64,000 nt of DNA from Colocasia esculenta (lineage: Eukaryota > Streptophyta > Magnoliopsida > Alismatales > Araceae). This document shows, piece after piece, positions 45,975-57,418 of this stretch. The notes below the pieces were generated by a model that was not told where the DNA came from, searched no databases, and worked only from the letters and a program-made list of their open reading frames with translations. Positions within the stretch are counted from its first letter, which is position 1; every line of letters starts with the position of its first letter. Both the position numbers and the translations under genes were made by a program. The stretch spans positions 99,180,948 through 99,244,947 of the forward strand of contig CM024755.1 of NCBI GenBank assembly GCA_014218235.1, in the 5' to 3' direction.

Positions 45975-47218
45975 TTAAATCAAATTAGTGTTTTCTAAAC
46001 AAGTGTTATTTTTCTTACTTGCTTTTAATAGTTTAGTTACTTCTTTGTACTTATTATACAATTCATTAAATGCTTCCTCTAAGTTATCTGAATCAGAATC
46101 ATTACATGAATCGAAGGAGGAGTCAGAGGTTACCTTTTCATCAACATTTGCCATGAAGGCCAAGTTGGCTTCTTCTTCATCGCTGCATGAGCTTGATTCA
46201 CTGTCTGAGTCACTATTGTTCTCCCACGCTGCTGCCATTGCCTTCCTCTTATACTTTCTGAACTTTTTGGAGCTCTCTTTCTTTCTGAATTCTGGTTTCT
46301 TAAATTTTGGACAATCAGCTTTGATGTGTTTAGGCTTCTTACATTCGTAGCAGATGGTTTCTCCTTTCTTCATTTCTTTACCATCTGATCTTTTCAAGTC
46401 CTTGTTTTTCTTAAAGTGCCTTCTGCCGGATTGAAACTTTTTCTTTTTGGCCAAGATCCGTTGCAATTTCCTAGAGAGCATTGCTTCTTCATTCTCACTA
46501 TCCTCATCGCTTTCACTTTCATTTGAGCTGATTTCTGGTGAGTCTTCTTCTGCTTTCAAGGCATTTGAGTGCTTCTTTCTGCTAGATGACTCTCCTAGCC
46601 TTTCCATGTTGATCTCATGGGCCATGAGGGACCCGATGAGCTTTTATACTGACATTCTTTTCAGGTCATTAGCTTCTTCTATAGCTGTGACCTTGGGTGT
46701 CCACGATGATAGCAAGGATCTAAGAATTTTCCTTACCATATCTGCAATCTCATACGTCTTCCCTAGACTGGCTAAACCATTGGTGATATTAGTGAATCTG
46801 CTAAACATTTTAGTGATTAACTCACCTGACTGCATCTGAAATCTTTCATACTGAGTGACAAGAATATCGATTCTTGTCTCCTTTACTTTGTGTGTACCCT
46901 CATAAGTAATCCTGAGCTTTTCCCACATTTCCATCGAGGATTTGCAGGCTGAAACTCGGTTGAATTCCTTCTTACTCAAGGCACAGCAAAGGATGCTCTT
47001 AGCTTTGCAACTCAAGGAGATTTTCTTCCTGTCATCATCTGTCCATTGAGCTTTCTCATTTGTGACAACCAGTCACCTTCTTCTACTATTGACCAAATTT
47101 GATAGTCGTGGCCTTGTAGAAAGTATTCCATCCTGGTCTTCCAGTAAGGGTAGTCTTCACCATCAAAGAGAGGGGGTCGGTTGACAGACTGACCTTCAAT
47201 GCTACCTTGGGCTGCCAT
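45975..47218 (-). pseudogene. CopE gag, broken
   Basis: The start is ATG at 47218 (MAAQGSIEGQSVN). Frame slips near 47060 and 46640 divide it into three open pieces. The last (46625-45975) has the acidic part, the CCHC knuckle CYECKKPKHIKADC and an acidic coil (SDSDNLEEAFNELYNKYKEVTKLL) that CopA has lost. Sequence is otherwise very close to CopA gag. Confidence 0.82.
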
Positions 47219-47268
47219 GGATCTTTACTCTTCAGACGTTGGATCTTCTTTCTTTGTCGAAGAGACTC

Positions 47269-47280
47269 GCTCTGATACCA
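47269..47280 (-). other. CopE primer-binding site
   Basis: The minus strand reads TGGTATCAGAGC, two bases from the 5' LTR end at 47283. Confidence 0.92.
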
Positions 47281-47564
47281 CTTGTTGCCCAGTTGACGAG
47301 CCCAGAGGGGGGTGAATGGGTCTTTAAAAATTAATCTAGAAGATACCTGTAACTAAAAACATTCACACAAACGTTCTTCGAAGTAGGTTAGTGACAGTTA
47401 GTTGAAATAACAAACACAAAAAAGACAATCACACAACACAAGGTTTATCCTGGTTCGGACTTCCTTCCCTTAGGAGTCCTACGTCCAGTCCCTGAGCAAC
47501 AACTCAGGATTTCACTAACTAGGGTACAGTCCCCCTAAGGATGCTACAACACCCAGCTCAGCTG

Positions 47565-47775
47565 GTCTTCCTTCACACCCGATGGGAACAACACCCTGGA
47601 TACCACACCAGGTCTTCCTTCACAACCGAAGGGAACAACACCCTGGATACCACCAGGTCTTCCTTCACAACCGAAGGGAACAACACCCTGGATACCACCA
47701 GGTCTTCCTTCACAACCGAAGGGAACAACACCCTGGATACCATCAGGTCTTCCTTCACAACCGAAGGGAACAACA
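47565..47775 (-). repeat. 45-bp hairpin repeats of CopE 5' LTR
   Basis: About five tandem copies of a 45-bp unit (ggtcttccttcacaaccgaa...) are present. Each contains the small hairpin CCTTC-acaacc-GAAGG. A multiple of three keeps frames open on both strands, but no protein is implied. Confidence 0.85.
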
Positions 47776-48035
47776 CAAAGAGAGTGAATGAAATTCAAGC
47801 CCCTAGATCAAGCTTTTGATAAGCAAGGATCTGAAGCAACTAGAACTGAGAGCAAAGAGAATTTAAACAAGGCACACTCTCAGAACTATACAGGCTCTCT
47901 CAAGATTTTCACAAACTAGTGGAGAGCAAAAGAGCAAAAGCTAAGTGGAATGAAGGTTCTTGGCTCTGGACTTTCTTCAGAAGAATTTGAATGCTTGAAT
48001 ACGCGATATATGTTCTTCTGTTCTTCTGACTTGAA

Positions 48036-48041
48036 TTTATA
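48036..48041 (-). promoter_or_regulatory. TATA box of CopE 5' LTR
   Basis: The minus strand reads gatataaattcaag, matching the CopA box. Confidence 0.6.
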
Positions 48042-48494
48042 TCTTCAATTTGAAATGTAGACATTGAAGTGTCTGTTGTCTCTCTTTTGAGTAGTCGTTA
48101 GACTGAATGACATCTGGAGTCTTGGAAGCTTCCAGTCAACAGTCTTTTGATTACTTGAGCATGCAAAGAGATAGATCTTCAAAAATATCCGTTGGCTTCT
48201 ATTTGTTTAACGTTGTACTATGAAGCTGGTTCTGAGGATTGCACAAATGTCAAACTCAAATAGCAGACAACTAAGCTGTCTCTGATGTCAGTCAACGTTA
48301 GTAGCAATAGACATGGAAATAGTAATGCTAAATATCTTATGTCTAAAGGACGTTATCAGAGTTGGCACGATATGATCTGCATGCATGCAGAGATATGTTC
48401 AGATCTCATAAATGCAAAAGTGTCAGAGAGATGTCTACATGGACTTTGACTAGTCAATGCTTTTAAGATGAATAAGATATCAAGATATGAAATC

Positions 48495-49168
48495 GATGGC
48501 TATATGACTTATGAAATCGTTATGAGTCATAGCAAATCGTTATGTGACAGAAGATATATCATGAACACTTAATGAATCGTTGCACAAAGTAAATTGATGT
48601 GTTTCTGAAGAAATCGATGTGAAATACTTAACAAATCATTATACAAAGCAAGTCGTTGTGAATTCTAAAGAAATCGTTATGAATACTTATCAAGTCGTTA
48701 TGAACTCTAAAGAAATCGTTATGGTAACTTATGAAGTCGTTACAATAAGCAAGTCGTTGCGAGTTCTAAAGAAGTCGTTACGGTAACTTATGAAATCGTT
48801 ACACCAAGCAAGTCGTTGCGCTTTCTAAAGAAGTCGTTACGAGTTTCTAAAGAAATCGTTATGGTAACTTATAGAGTCGTTGTGACGAGCAAGTCGTTAC
48901 GTGCTCTAAAGAAATCGTTACGGTAACTTATAGAGTCGTTGTGACGAGCAAGTCGTTACGGGCTTTAAAGAAATCGTTACGGTAACTTATAGAGTCGTTG
49001 TGACATCGACTTGTTTCAAATAACATGACTTTTCAGTCTTATAAGGAAATCGTTGCGATCACTTATAGAATCGTTACGTCATCGATTTGTCTGAAACAAC
49101 ATGACTTTTCAGCTAGAAAGGAAATCGTTATGATAATTCTATTGAAATCGATATGCTTATAAAGAAAT
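48495..49168 (-). repeat. U3 minisatellite of CopE 5' LTR
   Basis: It is an array of AATCGTT/GTCGTT motifs on the plus strand, AACGATT/AACGAC in element sense. The later part forms near-identical units of about 59 bp containing three core motifs. LtrF is inserted in the array. Confidence 0.8.
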
Positions 49169-52100
49169 TGTAAGACCCGGATTTTTTTTTTTTTACTCTC
49201 TTTATATATCTGTATGTATATGAATGGTGTGTTGGGTGTTCGGTTGTTGTGTGCTTAGCATGCGTAGTTCATTGTGCCTACTATAAGTTTTATCCTTCCC
49301 TTGAATATGAGCATGTGCGTATATCTGTATATAATATATGTATAGATACGGGTATATGATAATTAATGTGGAACTGAACAACTAGACAATTAGAGGTGTA
49401 TTATGAATACCAAGAATCTCTGACTTAGGATACTTGAATAATACTATGCTTGTGCTATCTTAATATTGATGAATATCCTATACTACCTATTTCATGGAAC
49501 TTTGTATGGAAGTGTATGAAGTACATATGTAAGTACGTATGTATGTTATCTTATATGTGTGACAATTGTATACTTAATTCTACATGCATAACACCTTGGT
49601 GTATTTGCATATGCATATGTATATTTGGTTGTAAACGTTGTTATTGCATGGTTTAGTTAATGTGTACATTGTACTTCGTGCGTTTCATGTACGTAAAAGT
49701 TCAAGCATAGTAGGTGTAATTAGTGGTCATATTGGGATTCTATACTCCTCATGAATAACATGCATATATCTTTATGATGATTAGGTGAGAATAGTCAATT
49801 GGACGAATTATGCATATAGTGTATATTAAGAAATCCTATACATGTAATACTTAAGCAATGTTAGGTAAAGTTGTGTAAGTTAATCAAATTACCGGTGCGC
49901 ATATTGTACCCATCTGTTTCAATCATAATGTACATAAGTATGCTACACCAGTGTGTTATACTATATATATGTCAAACCAAGTGTGTGTATGCGAGGACTA
50001 TTTTATCGAATGGATTATTCCTAGCTAGCATAAATCATATCACCTCCTAATGATTTGCGAAGCCCTCATAATCCTCGTCATTTAATTTGCCGTGTGTTGA
50101 GTCATATTTATGTAAAAATCACGTACGTACAGGTAGGTGTCTACGTACATTTTATCTTAGTATGTTTATGTATGCTTATGTATGTATCAGATATTTATGT
50201 ACATATTAATTAGTATAATTAATGTGCATATGGTTATATTAAATGTAAATAATTTATGTGATGAATGGTGATAGTATGTATACCCTACTATATACATAAT
50301 GCATGAATACATGCATTACATGCATGGTTTCTGCATAAATTAAGGTTCTGGCCAAAGGCCACCTTGGCGTCAATCTCTGGCCGCCGAGGTGGAGTCAACG
50401 TCCAGACCTGGACGCCAATCCTGACCCAGGCGTCCAGCGATGTGGACGTCAACCTCTCTGACCTGCATGCGCAACAGAGCTGCTGTCTTCTGAAACAAGG
50501 CATGGCCACCCATGGGGAATGTTCCCCAACGGATCTAAGGCTGTCTAATCGGCATGGTGAGTGGGTGAGGGGCTCTCCTACATCCTGAACCCGAATTGGC
50601 CTCTCCCCACTTCTCATTTTCACCCTTGCAAGAGGAGAGGAGAAGAAAGAAAAACCCTAGAGCATTCTGTGAGAAAACCCCATTTTAGAACCCTCAAATC
50701 CGACCCTTTGGGCTGGATCTGGAGATCTACTGCAACAAGGAGGAGGCTGAAGCAAAGGAGAAGGCTTCCCCATCATCCCCTCGGCGTGGAGATCACCCAG
50801 GAACCCGGAGGAAGGCGATCTTGGAGGCACTTCTGCAACTTCTTGGAACTTCCCAAGGAGGTCTTCTTCGAGCCACAAATCCCTTGGAGGAATTTTTGAA
50901 AGGCAAGTGACCTATCTATGGTGTCCCCGTATGAGTCTAGGTGGGTTTTGATATTTTTATGGAATTTTATTCGAGTCCTAGACCCTCCAATTCACCCAAG
51001 ATTGAGAGCTCGGTCCGTGTTCTGCACAGACCTGGCTTGACGGCAAGGTCCGGGACGTCCAGTTCATGAACTCGGCGTCCATCGACCCTGCCGCTGACTC
51101 TGAGTCAGCGGCCAGAGACCGCCGTCTAGTTCTTCTGGACAGAACAGTGAGCTGTTCTGTCCCTCTTGTACGTTAATTTCGTTATGATTTCCGTGATGAG
51201 GATATATGGTATTCCTATAAGATATGTATATTATCATTTGTGGTGTGTGGATGAATGTGGTTAATGGTATCTTTTAAACTTATGAGCATGACTTGATGAA
51301 ACTTTAGCATGTCCATGCTCCATGATTAGGATTAGTTGAATGCCTTGATTTCAGTCTAATCATGAAGATTGTGGGTCAGCATGTGTGTTTACAAAATTTA
51401 GGTAACTTATCCATGCTTGTGCAATTTGTTAATAGATTCGGTTCGATAAAATAGAAGTATGAAAAAAAATGATTCGTAGTGTTTAATCCATAGATGTATG
51501 AATTAGGGAAATTTTGCACTCTAAATTCATGCATAGGTTGGTAGTTTATGTTTAAACAGCAAGTGGTAAACTGCATGATGTGTAAATTCCATGTTAACGT
51601 AAATTGTGAATAACATGCAAAAATAGGTGTTTGATTTTCTGAAAATCCTATATAGCTTAGAAAAATCTGAAAATTGAGGGTATCATCATGAACCCGAAAC
51701 CAGCATGTGGTTAAAATTTTAGGCCATTTGGAACAGTAAATAAAAAGTATGTGTTTTCCATGTGAAAGGTGATAATTCGTGCATATGATCGTAATGTGAT
51801 TTGTTATAGTCTAAAACCAGCATGATTAATGTGTTTACTGTGTTTAACTCTTGAAATTCTGTAGTGCCATGATTAGGAAAAACAGAGATATTAATGTGAG
51901 TGAGAAAGTGAATGAAATGAGATGAGTTATGTGTAAAACCATGTGTAAAACGGTAAATGTATAAAAGTGTAAAAGCTGTGCCTATGTGACACTGCTACCC
52001 TAGAGGCATCGGGAGCCGTATATAGAAAAGTCCTTATAGAAGGCTCATGTGATATAAGTTTGTCCCAAAGGCATTGGGAAAACCCCGGAGGTGGACAAGT

Positions 52101-53494
52101 ACCACTGGATAGGGTGGAGAGGGCTTCTCCCGGTCTGCGCAGTTACCAAGATTCACCGCTGCATTGCCTAGGTGGTGAGTATGTGTATGAGTTGTGTAAG
52201 TGTTGTGTCATGTGTTGTGTAATGAGTTTGTTGAGAGCTGTGCTAAGGATGAGCACGAGCTATGAGATATTGTTAGTGTCCTCTACTGGTGGTTAGGACT
52301 ATGTGTCATGGCAAATTGTTTAAGTAATGAAAATGAGTAAAATGTGAAATATGTGAATATGGCACGTGGTAAGTGCCCTAGATGCACGTGGTAAGTGCAA
52401 TCGATGTGATATGTGATAAGTGAAAGTGAAAGAGAAAATGATGTGGAAATGAGTAAATTGTATAAGTGTGAACATGTGTACGTGTCAAATGTGTAAAAGT
52501 GAACAACGTGAATGAGTAAGTATGAAATCATGTGAAACCGAGATTGTGAGAATGTGTTATTGGAAACCATGTGAAATCAGTAAACTAATGTTGTCATTAT
52601 CATGCTTATGTGTGCATAAATGCCTAAAATCCATGTTAGGGATAATTAGTAAAATGAGTGCAAGATAGCTTGATTACTTGTTCACATGATGTGTTTTATG
52701 TATTATTGTAGCTCTCATATGTAGATTTATAGTCATTGAATCATATGAAATCAGCAATCTAAACCATGTGAAATGTTCGTGTATGTGTTTAAAACTATGC
52801 GAAATCCATGCTAGTTGTGTCCCTTTCATGTGTGTAAATTGTTCATGTTGATAGGTTTCATGTTTTAGCTCCTTAAAAGACTAAAGTTCCTGAGCAAATG
52901 GAATAGAGATCATGTGATAGGTGAATTTCATTTTTCAAATCTGAAAGCATGAGTTATGTATAAAAATTGTAGAATTCTCATGATAGGTAGAAAACTTGAA
53001 TTGACTAGCATGCTATGTATTGTTAATTGTAAAAGTGCATGTAGAAACCACTAAGACTTGTATGTGTATATCATGAGTAGTGTCGCTTGCTGAGTCTTTG
53101 GACTCACTCTTGCTTCGGCGTACAAGTTGACAGGTATCGTGCACTAGAAGGTAGCGTGGCGAGGATCATCATTAGAAGACTATTTTGTGGAGCTGTCACC
53201 AGTTGTACTTTCTTTTGCAAAAAGGAGTATTGTATGAACAATATTTTGGACATTGTAACTCTCTTTATTTTGTATTAATGTGGACATTGTCCTTCTATCT
53301 CGCTATTTAGATTATGGAATGTGTGTTGGTAACGGATTAAGAGTTGAGTTGTTTACTTTATTCCGCTGTACTCTATTGCTATCCAGGTACATATCAACCT
53401 ATCGACCAGTGTTGGGTAAATGTCCCACTGTGACGACGCCCTTTATGCCGATGGGGATTGGTATAATCGTACCGGTATGAAGAGGGTCGTTACA
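49169..53494 (+). mobile_element. LtrF: solo LTR of a Gypsy-type element
   Basis: A 4326-bp sequence from TGTAAGACCCGG to GGGTCGTTACA is flanked by gaaat (49164-49168) and gagat (53495-53499), a target duplicate with one change. It shares with GypB and GypD LTRs the block at about 51985-52190 and the CTCACTCTTGCTTCGGCGTACA stretch near 53105 (22 bases; key part CTTCGGCGTACA). No primer site, purine tract or pol coding is present. It sits in the CopE 5' LTR minisatellite and contains a perfect 21-base palindrome at 51091-51111. Confidence 0.88.
51091..51111 (+). other. Perfect palindrome in LtrF
   Basis: Ten-base arms CCGCTGACTC and GAGTCAGCGG flank a single T. The centre gives TGACTCTGAGTCA, two GCN4/AP-1-like half sites facing each other. 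A 12-base palindrome AGTTCATGAACT lies 18 bp upstream (51061-51072). Confidence 0.6.
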
Positions 53495-54585
53495 GAGATC
53501 GTTATGGCCTTCAATAGAAGTCGATATGGACTTAGAGAAATATCATGTTGAAACGATTTAAGGCTCAGAAAAGTAAGCATACCTTATTGGCTTATTTGAC
53601 TTGGTATGGTATTATTTCCTGTGCTTAACTTATGAAATATTCATTAGATATAATTGATAAACTTTTGTTTGGTTTTGGTAATCATCAAAAATACATATAT
53701 ATATTGTGTAATTAATTAAAATTACATGGGGACAGACTGATAATCAGTAAACTCGTCCCCAAGAGTTTGGTGAAGAGTATTTAAGCATCCATGGTGTTTA
53801 GGAGTCCTATTGTAACTAGGAAAGAAGAGTTGGTTTTGACATACTAGTTTCATATTTTGAGGATTTCTTCCTCCATTTGAGTGTGTGAGGCTTTAGGAAA
53901 CCTCCCACCATAGTTAAGCACGAATTGGGTTGCCAAGAATGCAAGATCTCTTCCCAATTCAACTCTAACTACCTCTTTCTAATTTCAGTTTAATTAAAGT
54001 TGCGAATTTCTATATATTTTCTTGCTTCATTTGATTTTTGGGCCATATGATGTCCATTGGCCCAATTACGATATTGGGTCATTAATATATAATATTAGAA
54101 GTCTCACCAACATTTTTATTTAATTTATGGTTATGTCGTATTTCTGTGTTAACGGTTTTCCGACTTGTTTCCTAATTTGGATAATCAGTCACAATAACTC
54201 TTTAACCTAGCCCAATTGATTTTTATTGACCCAAATTTCTTTATGGGTTATTAGAGGATATTATTTGAAGTTTGTATATAATTTTTATTTAATTTTCTGA
54301 CTCAACCGAGTACGTGTGATAATGATTTTTCGACTTATTCATGAATTATGATAATAAGTCGCGAAACACTTTAAACTTGGCTAATCCAATTTTTCATGGC
54401 ACAAATTTCTCTGTGAAACATTTAGTAATAATGTTTGGGGTTGATTTATAATTTTTACAAAATTTTCCGATGTGTTTTAGCACATACGATAATGATACGT
54501 ATGTTTAAATACTCTTGTATTATGGAAATTATTTATTTCTATTTATTTAAAATTTTTATGTATTTGAAATTTCCGGGGTGCTACA

Positions 54586-55709
54586 TGTGTCCTTCTAGTG
54601 GTGGTTTGGACTATGTGTCATGACATTTAAATGTGAAAATGTGAATAAGTGTAAGTAAAATTGTGAAATGTGCAAATGTGTAAATGAGCATGTGAAAGTG
54701 TAAAGTGATTGTTTTAGCATGTGAGCATGTGTGAACCATGTGAATGTATGTTAATTCATGCCAAAAAAGTAAGTAAATTATGATTATAGTTGTGATAAAT
54801 ATTTGAAAGATTGCATAGGTTCTATGCTAGATATGCTACTCACTTCACACATAGTTTTGTGCTTAAATTGTATAAAATTGTCAATTAACTTGGATATGTG
54901 TAACCTTGATTCATGTAAATAAAAGGTGTTATCATGCATGATTGAAAATTTTTACATTAAAACAGCAAGTTAAATATGTAAATTAAAGTGAATAATGCAT
55001 GTGAAATTGATTAGAATTCATGCTAGGTTGCTATTCTCTTTATGCTTAATTCCATGTTCTAGTTTAGTAATATAATAGTATGATATGGATAATGTTTGAT
55101 TATAAATCATGTTACATGATGATGCTAGAAAGCATGAGTAGGTTATTATATGACATTGTTAATGTCTTAAGCATGATCCATGTGTTTAAATTATCATAGG
55201 TTCCATGTATAATAGTCTGAATTGTATAATGCATGAAACCTGTGTATATGATGTGTGTATGAATGCTGTGCATGGAATACTTGCTGAGTCTATTTAAACT
55301 CACTCTTGCTTCGGCGTACAGGTGTGGCAGGTGACTCCACTTCTTTGGAGGAGATTGTTAGGAGTGACTCCGAGCAAGAGGAGTAGCTTGTTGTGGAGAT
55401 AGCGATATTGTACTTTCATTTCCATAATATGTAAATGAATAAATGATGTATCTCATCATGACAATGTAAATTGATTTAGAATTTCAATTATGTGGACTTT
55501 AGTTTTCTTAAATTGCTATATGGACTGTGGATATTTAATGATGATGATGGAATAAGAATTATGTTAAGTTCTTTTATTTCCGCTGTTCTATGTCTATATT
55601 TGTGTACATCTCAGCCATTGTTATTGATGGATAATTGTCCCACCGTGACGGTGCTCTCTATACCGACGTGGATCGGTATGATCATACCGGTATAAGGAGG
55701 GTCGTTACA
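54586..55709 (+). repeat. GypB 3' LTR, piece 3
   Basis: It resumes after LtrH with the duplicated tgtgt and aligns with about 8183-9301 of the 5' LTR, ending GGGTCGTTACA. The agaaa that follows is the GypB target duplicate. No gene is seen. Confidence 0.85.
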
Positions 55710-57244
55710 AGAAAAATCACAAGGAATGTTCATACCTCTTGTTCTTACCCTATCTTGAGGATCACCTATTATATTTTCTCTTGGATGATCTCTGTGATAC
55801 CTCAATTCTCTAGGCAGTCCTTCTTGTTGTTCTTCTTGCTGTTGAAGTTCTTCTAGTGGAGGATCTCCCTTTTCTTCTTATTTTTCTTCTTCTTCTTCAA
55901 GAGATGTTTTCTCTAGATCCCTGCACAGATCTTCAACACAATCTTCTTCTTCATCTATTCTTTTAATGGAAGGGTTAGTCTCATTAAATAATATATGCAC
56001 AGTTTGTTCTATGGTTAAAGTTCTCATATTACATACTTTATATCCTCTAGGTTTTGAAATATATCCTAACAGAAATCCTTCATCACTTTTAACATCTAAT
56101 TTTCTTAAATTATCTTTACCATTATTCAAAATAAAACACTTACAACCAAAAGGTCGAAGATGACTGATGTTGGGCTTCTTTTGTCTATAATGCTCATATG
56201 GGGTCTTCTTTAGTATTGGTCTGATCATGCACCTGTTGATGATGTACCACACTGTGTTGACTACTTCTGCCCAGAAATATCTTGGTACTCAGTAAGCATA
56301 GTTCTGGCCATGTCTAGCAGTGTCCTGTTCTTCCTTTCTTCTACTCCATTCTGTTGAGGTGTTTTTGGTGTTGAGAAATTATGTTCTATTCTATTTTCTT
56401 CACATAATTTCATGAACTCTTCATTTTTGAATTCTCCACCATGATTAGATCTGATACTGACAATCTGAAATTTCTGATTCTTTTGTACTACTTTGCTGAT
56501 CTTCGAAAAAGCTGAAAAGGTTTCTAATTTGTCTTCCGAGAAGGATACCCAAGTATATCTTGAGTAGTCATCCACTATTACAAAGCCATGCACTTTTCCT
56601 CCAAGGCTGACTGTTCTTATAGGTCCAAACAGATCCATATGAATGAGCTCTAGTGGCTTGGAAGTTGTGATTACTATTTTGGACTGAAAAGATGTCTTGG
56701 TTTGCTTTCCTTTTGCACAGGCTGAACATATTCCAGATTTCTTCATCTTCATCGTTGGAAGACCTTCAACTAAGTCATGCTTAATTAATTTCTTGATCAC
56801 TGAAGTGCTTGCATGCTCCAATCTTCTATGCCACAAATCAGGTTCTTCGCTCTTGGTAGTTGTAAGACACAGATTTACTTCCTTTAATTCTGCTAACTGT
56901 AGGGTGCATAAATTCTTTACTCTTTGAGCTTCGAACACTGTTTTTCCATCCTTTTCAATAATGCACTAGTCATTCTGAAATTTTACTAGATGACTCTTAT
57001 CATATAATTGACTGATGCTAATTAGATTGTGCTTCAATCCTTCTACATACATGACATCTTCAATCAAATTCTTTTCTTTAGTTCCAACTGTCCCACATCT
57101 TAAGACATTTCCTTTACCATTATCTCCATAAGTGACTTGACCACTTTCATCTCTAAAGATTGTGAACAACTTCCTATCACCTGTCATATGCCTTGAGCAC
57201 CCACCATCCAAATACCATATGGATGCTCTCAGGCGACCCTGCAA
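55710..57244 (-). pseudogene. CopC pol 5' part: protease, integrase, start of RT
   Basis: In order: an aspartic-protease-like site reading WYLDGGCSRHM where relatives have DSG; a pre-integrase region with LWHRRLEH; the integrase core with HMDLFGPIRT, the RSNHGGEF region (the second catalytic Asp of relatives reads Asn) and TPQQNGVEERKNRTL; then the linker to RT. Frame breaks lie near 56950 and 56255. The frame reaches GypB at 55710 and continues at 6460. The changed protease Ser and integrase Asp suggest a long-dead copy. Confidence 0.8.
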
Positions 57245-57418
57245 ATAAAATTAAGTTGTAACTTTTGGTGCCCAAATTTTCTTGGGTCCTTGATGGTTAG
57301 TCTTAGGGATCCATCGTAAATGTCTGGTTGTGCATGTGCTAACAGTGTGTCCTAATTGATTGCAGTGACTACAACATAAATCAAAAGCATTCTTAATGTG
57401 AGCAGTGTTATTAAATTT

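Larger units (their letters stand above)
36174..53746 (-). mobile_element. CopE: SIRE-like Copia element, split by LtrF
   Basis: It is bounded by gtaaa duplicates (36169-36173 and 53747-53751). Without LtrF it is about 13.2 kb. The order on the minus strand is 5' LTR, primer site, gag, pol, accessory ORF, purine tracts and 3' LTR. It is the same family as CopA in the opposite orientation. Confidence 0.92.
47283..53746 (-). repeat. CopE 5' LTR, split by LtrF
   Basis: The LTR occupies 47283-49168 and 53500-53746, about 2.13 kb after removing LtrF, close to the 2124 bp of the 3' LTR. It holds the 45-bp hairpin repeats (47565-47775), the leader hairpin module, a TATA box (minus, 48036-48041) and the U3 minisatellite. 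Confidence 0.9.
33300..54585 (-). mobile_element. LtrH: solo LTR of a Gypsy-type element, split by CopE
   Basis: Outer ends are TGTAGCACCCCGG (minus sense, from 54585) and CGAGACGTGACA (to 33300), flanked by tgtgt (33295-33299 and 54586-54590). Without CopE and one gtaaa copy it is about 3.7 kb. The parts visible (33300-36173 and 53752-54585) contain no primer site, purine tract or recognisable protein, so it is called a solo LTR. A TATA-like CTTAAATA (minus, 53778-53785) fits its promoter. A GC-richer stretch with repeated gcgaca motifs lies at 35090-35300. Confidence 0.75.
6461..55709 (+). mobile_element. GypB: full-length Tekay-like Gypsy element, split by two nested clusters
   Basis: It is bounded by agaaa target duplicates (6456-6460 and 55710-55714), with TGTAAGACCC and GGGTCGTTACA ends. 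The 5' LTR is 6461-9301, the internal part 9302-14184, and the 3' LTR lies in three pieces: 14185-14622, 32523-33299 and 54591-55709. The pieces sum to about 2.33 kb against 2.84 kb for the 5' LTR. The domain order protease, RT, RNase H, integrase, chromodomain marks a chromovirus of the Tekay/Del type. Confidence 0.9.

Noticed and set aside
50288..50899. Open frames of 73 to 112 codons on both strands that might be a host gene
   Set aside because: They lie within solo LTR LtrF upstream of conserved LTR blocks; no homology or splice structure is recognised.
33300..54585. LtrH as a full-length Gypsy element
   Set aside because: Only 3.7 kb remains after removing CopE, with no primer site, purine tract, second LTR or pol motifs.
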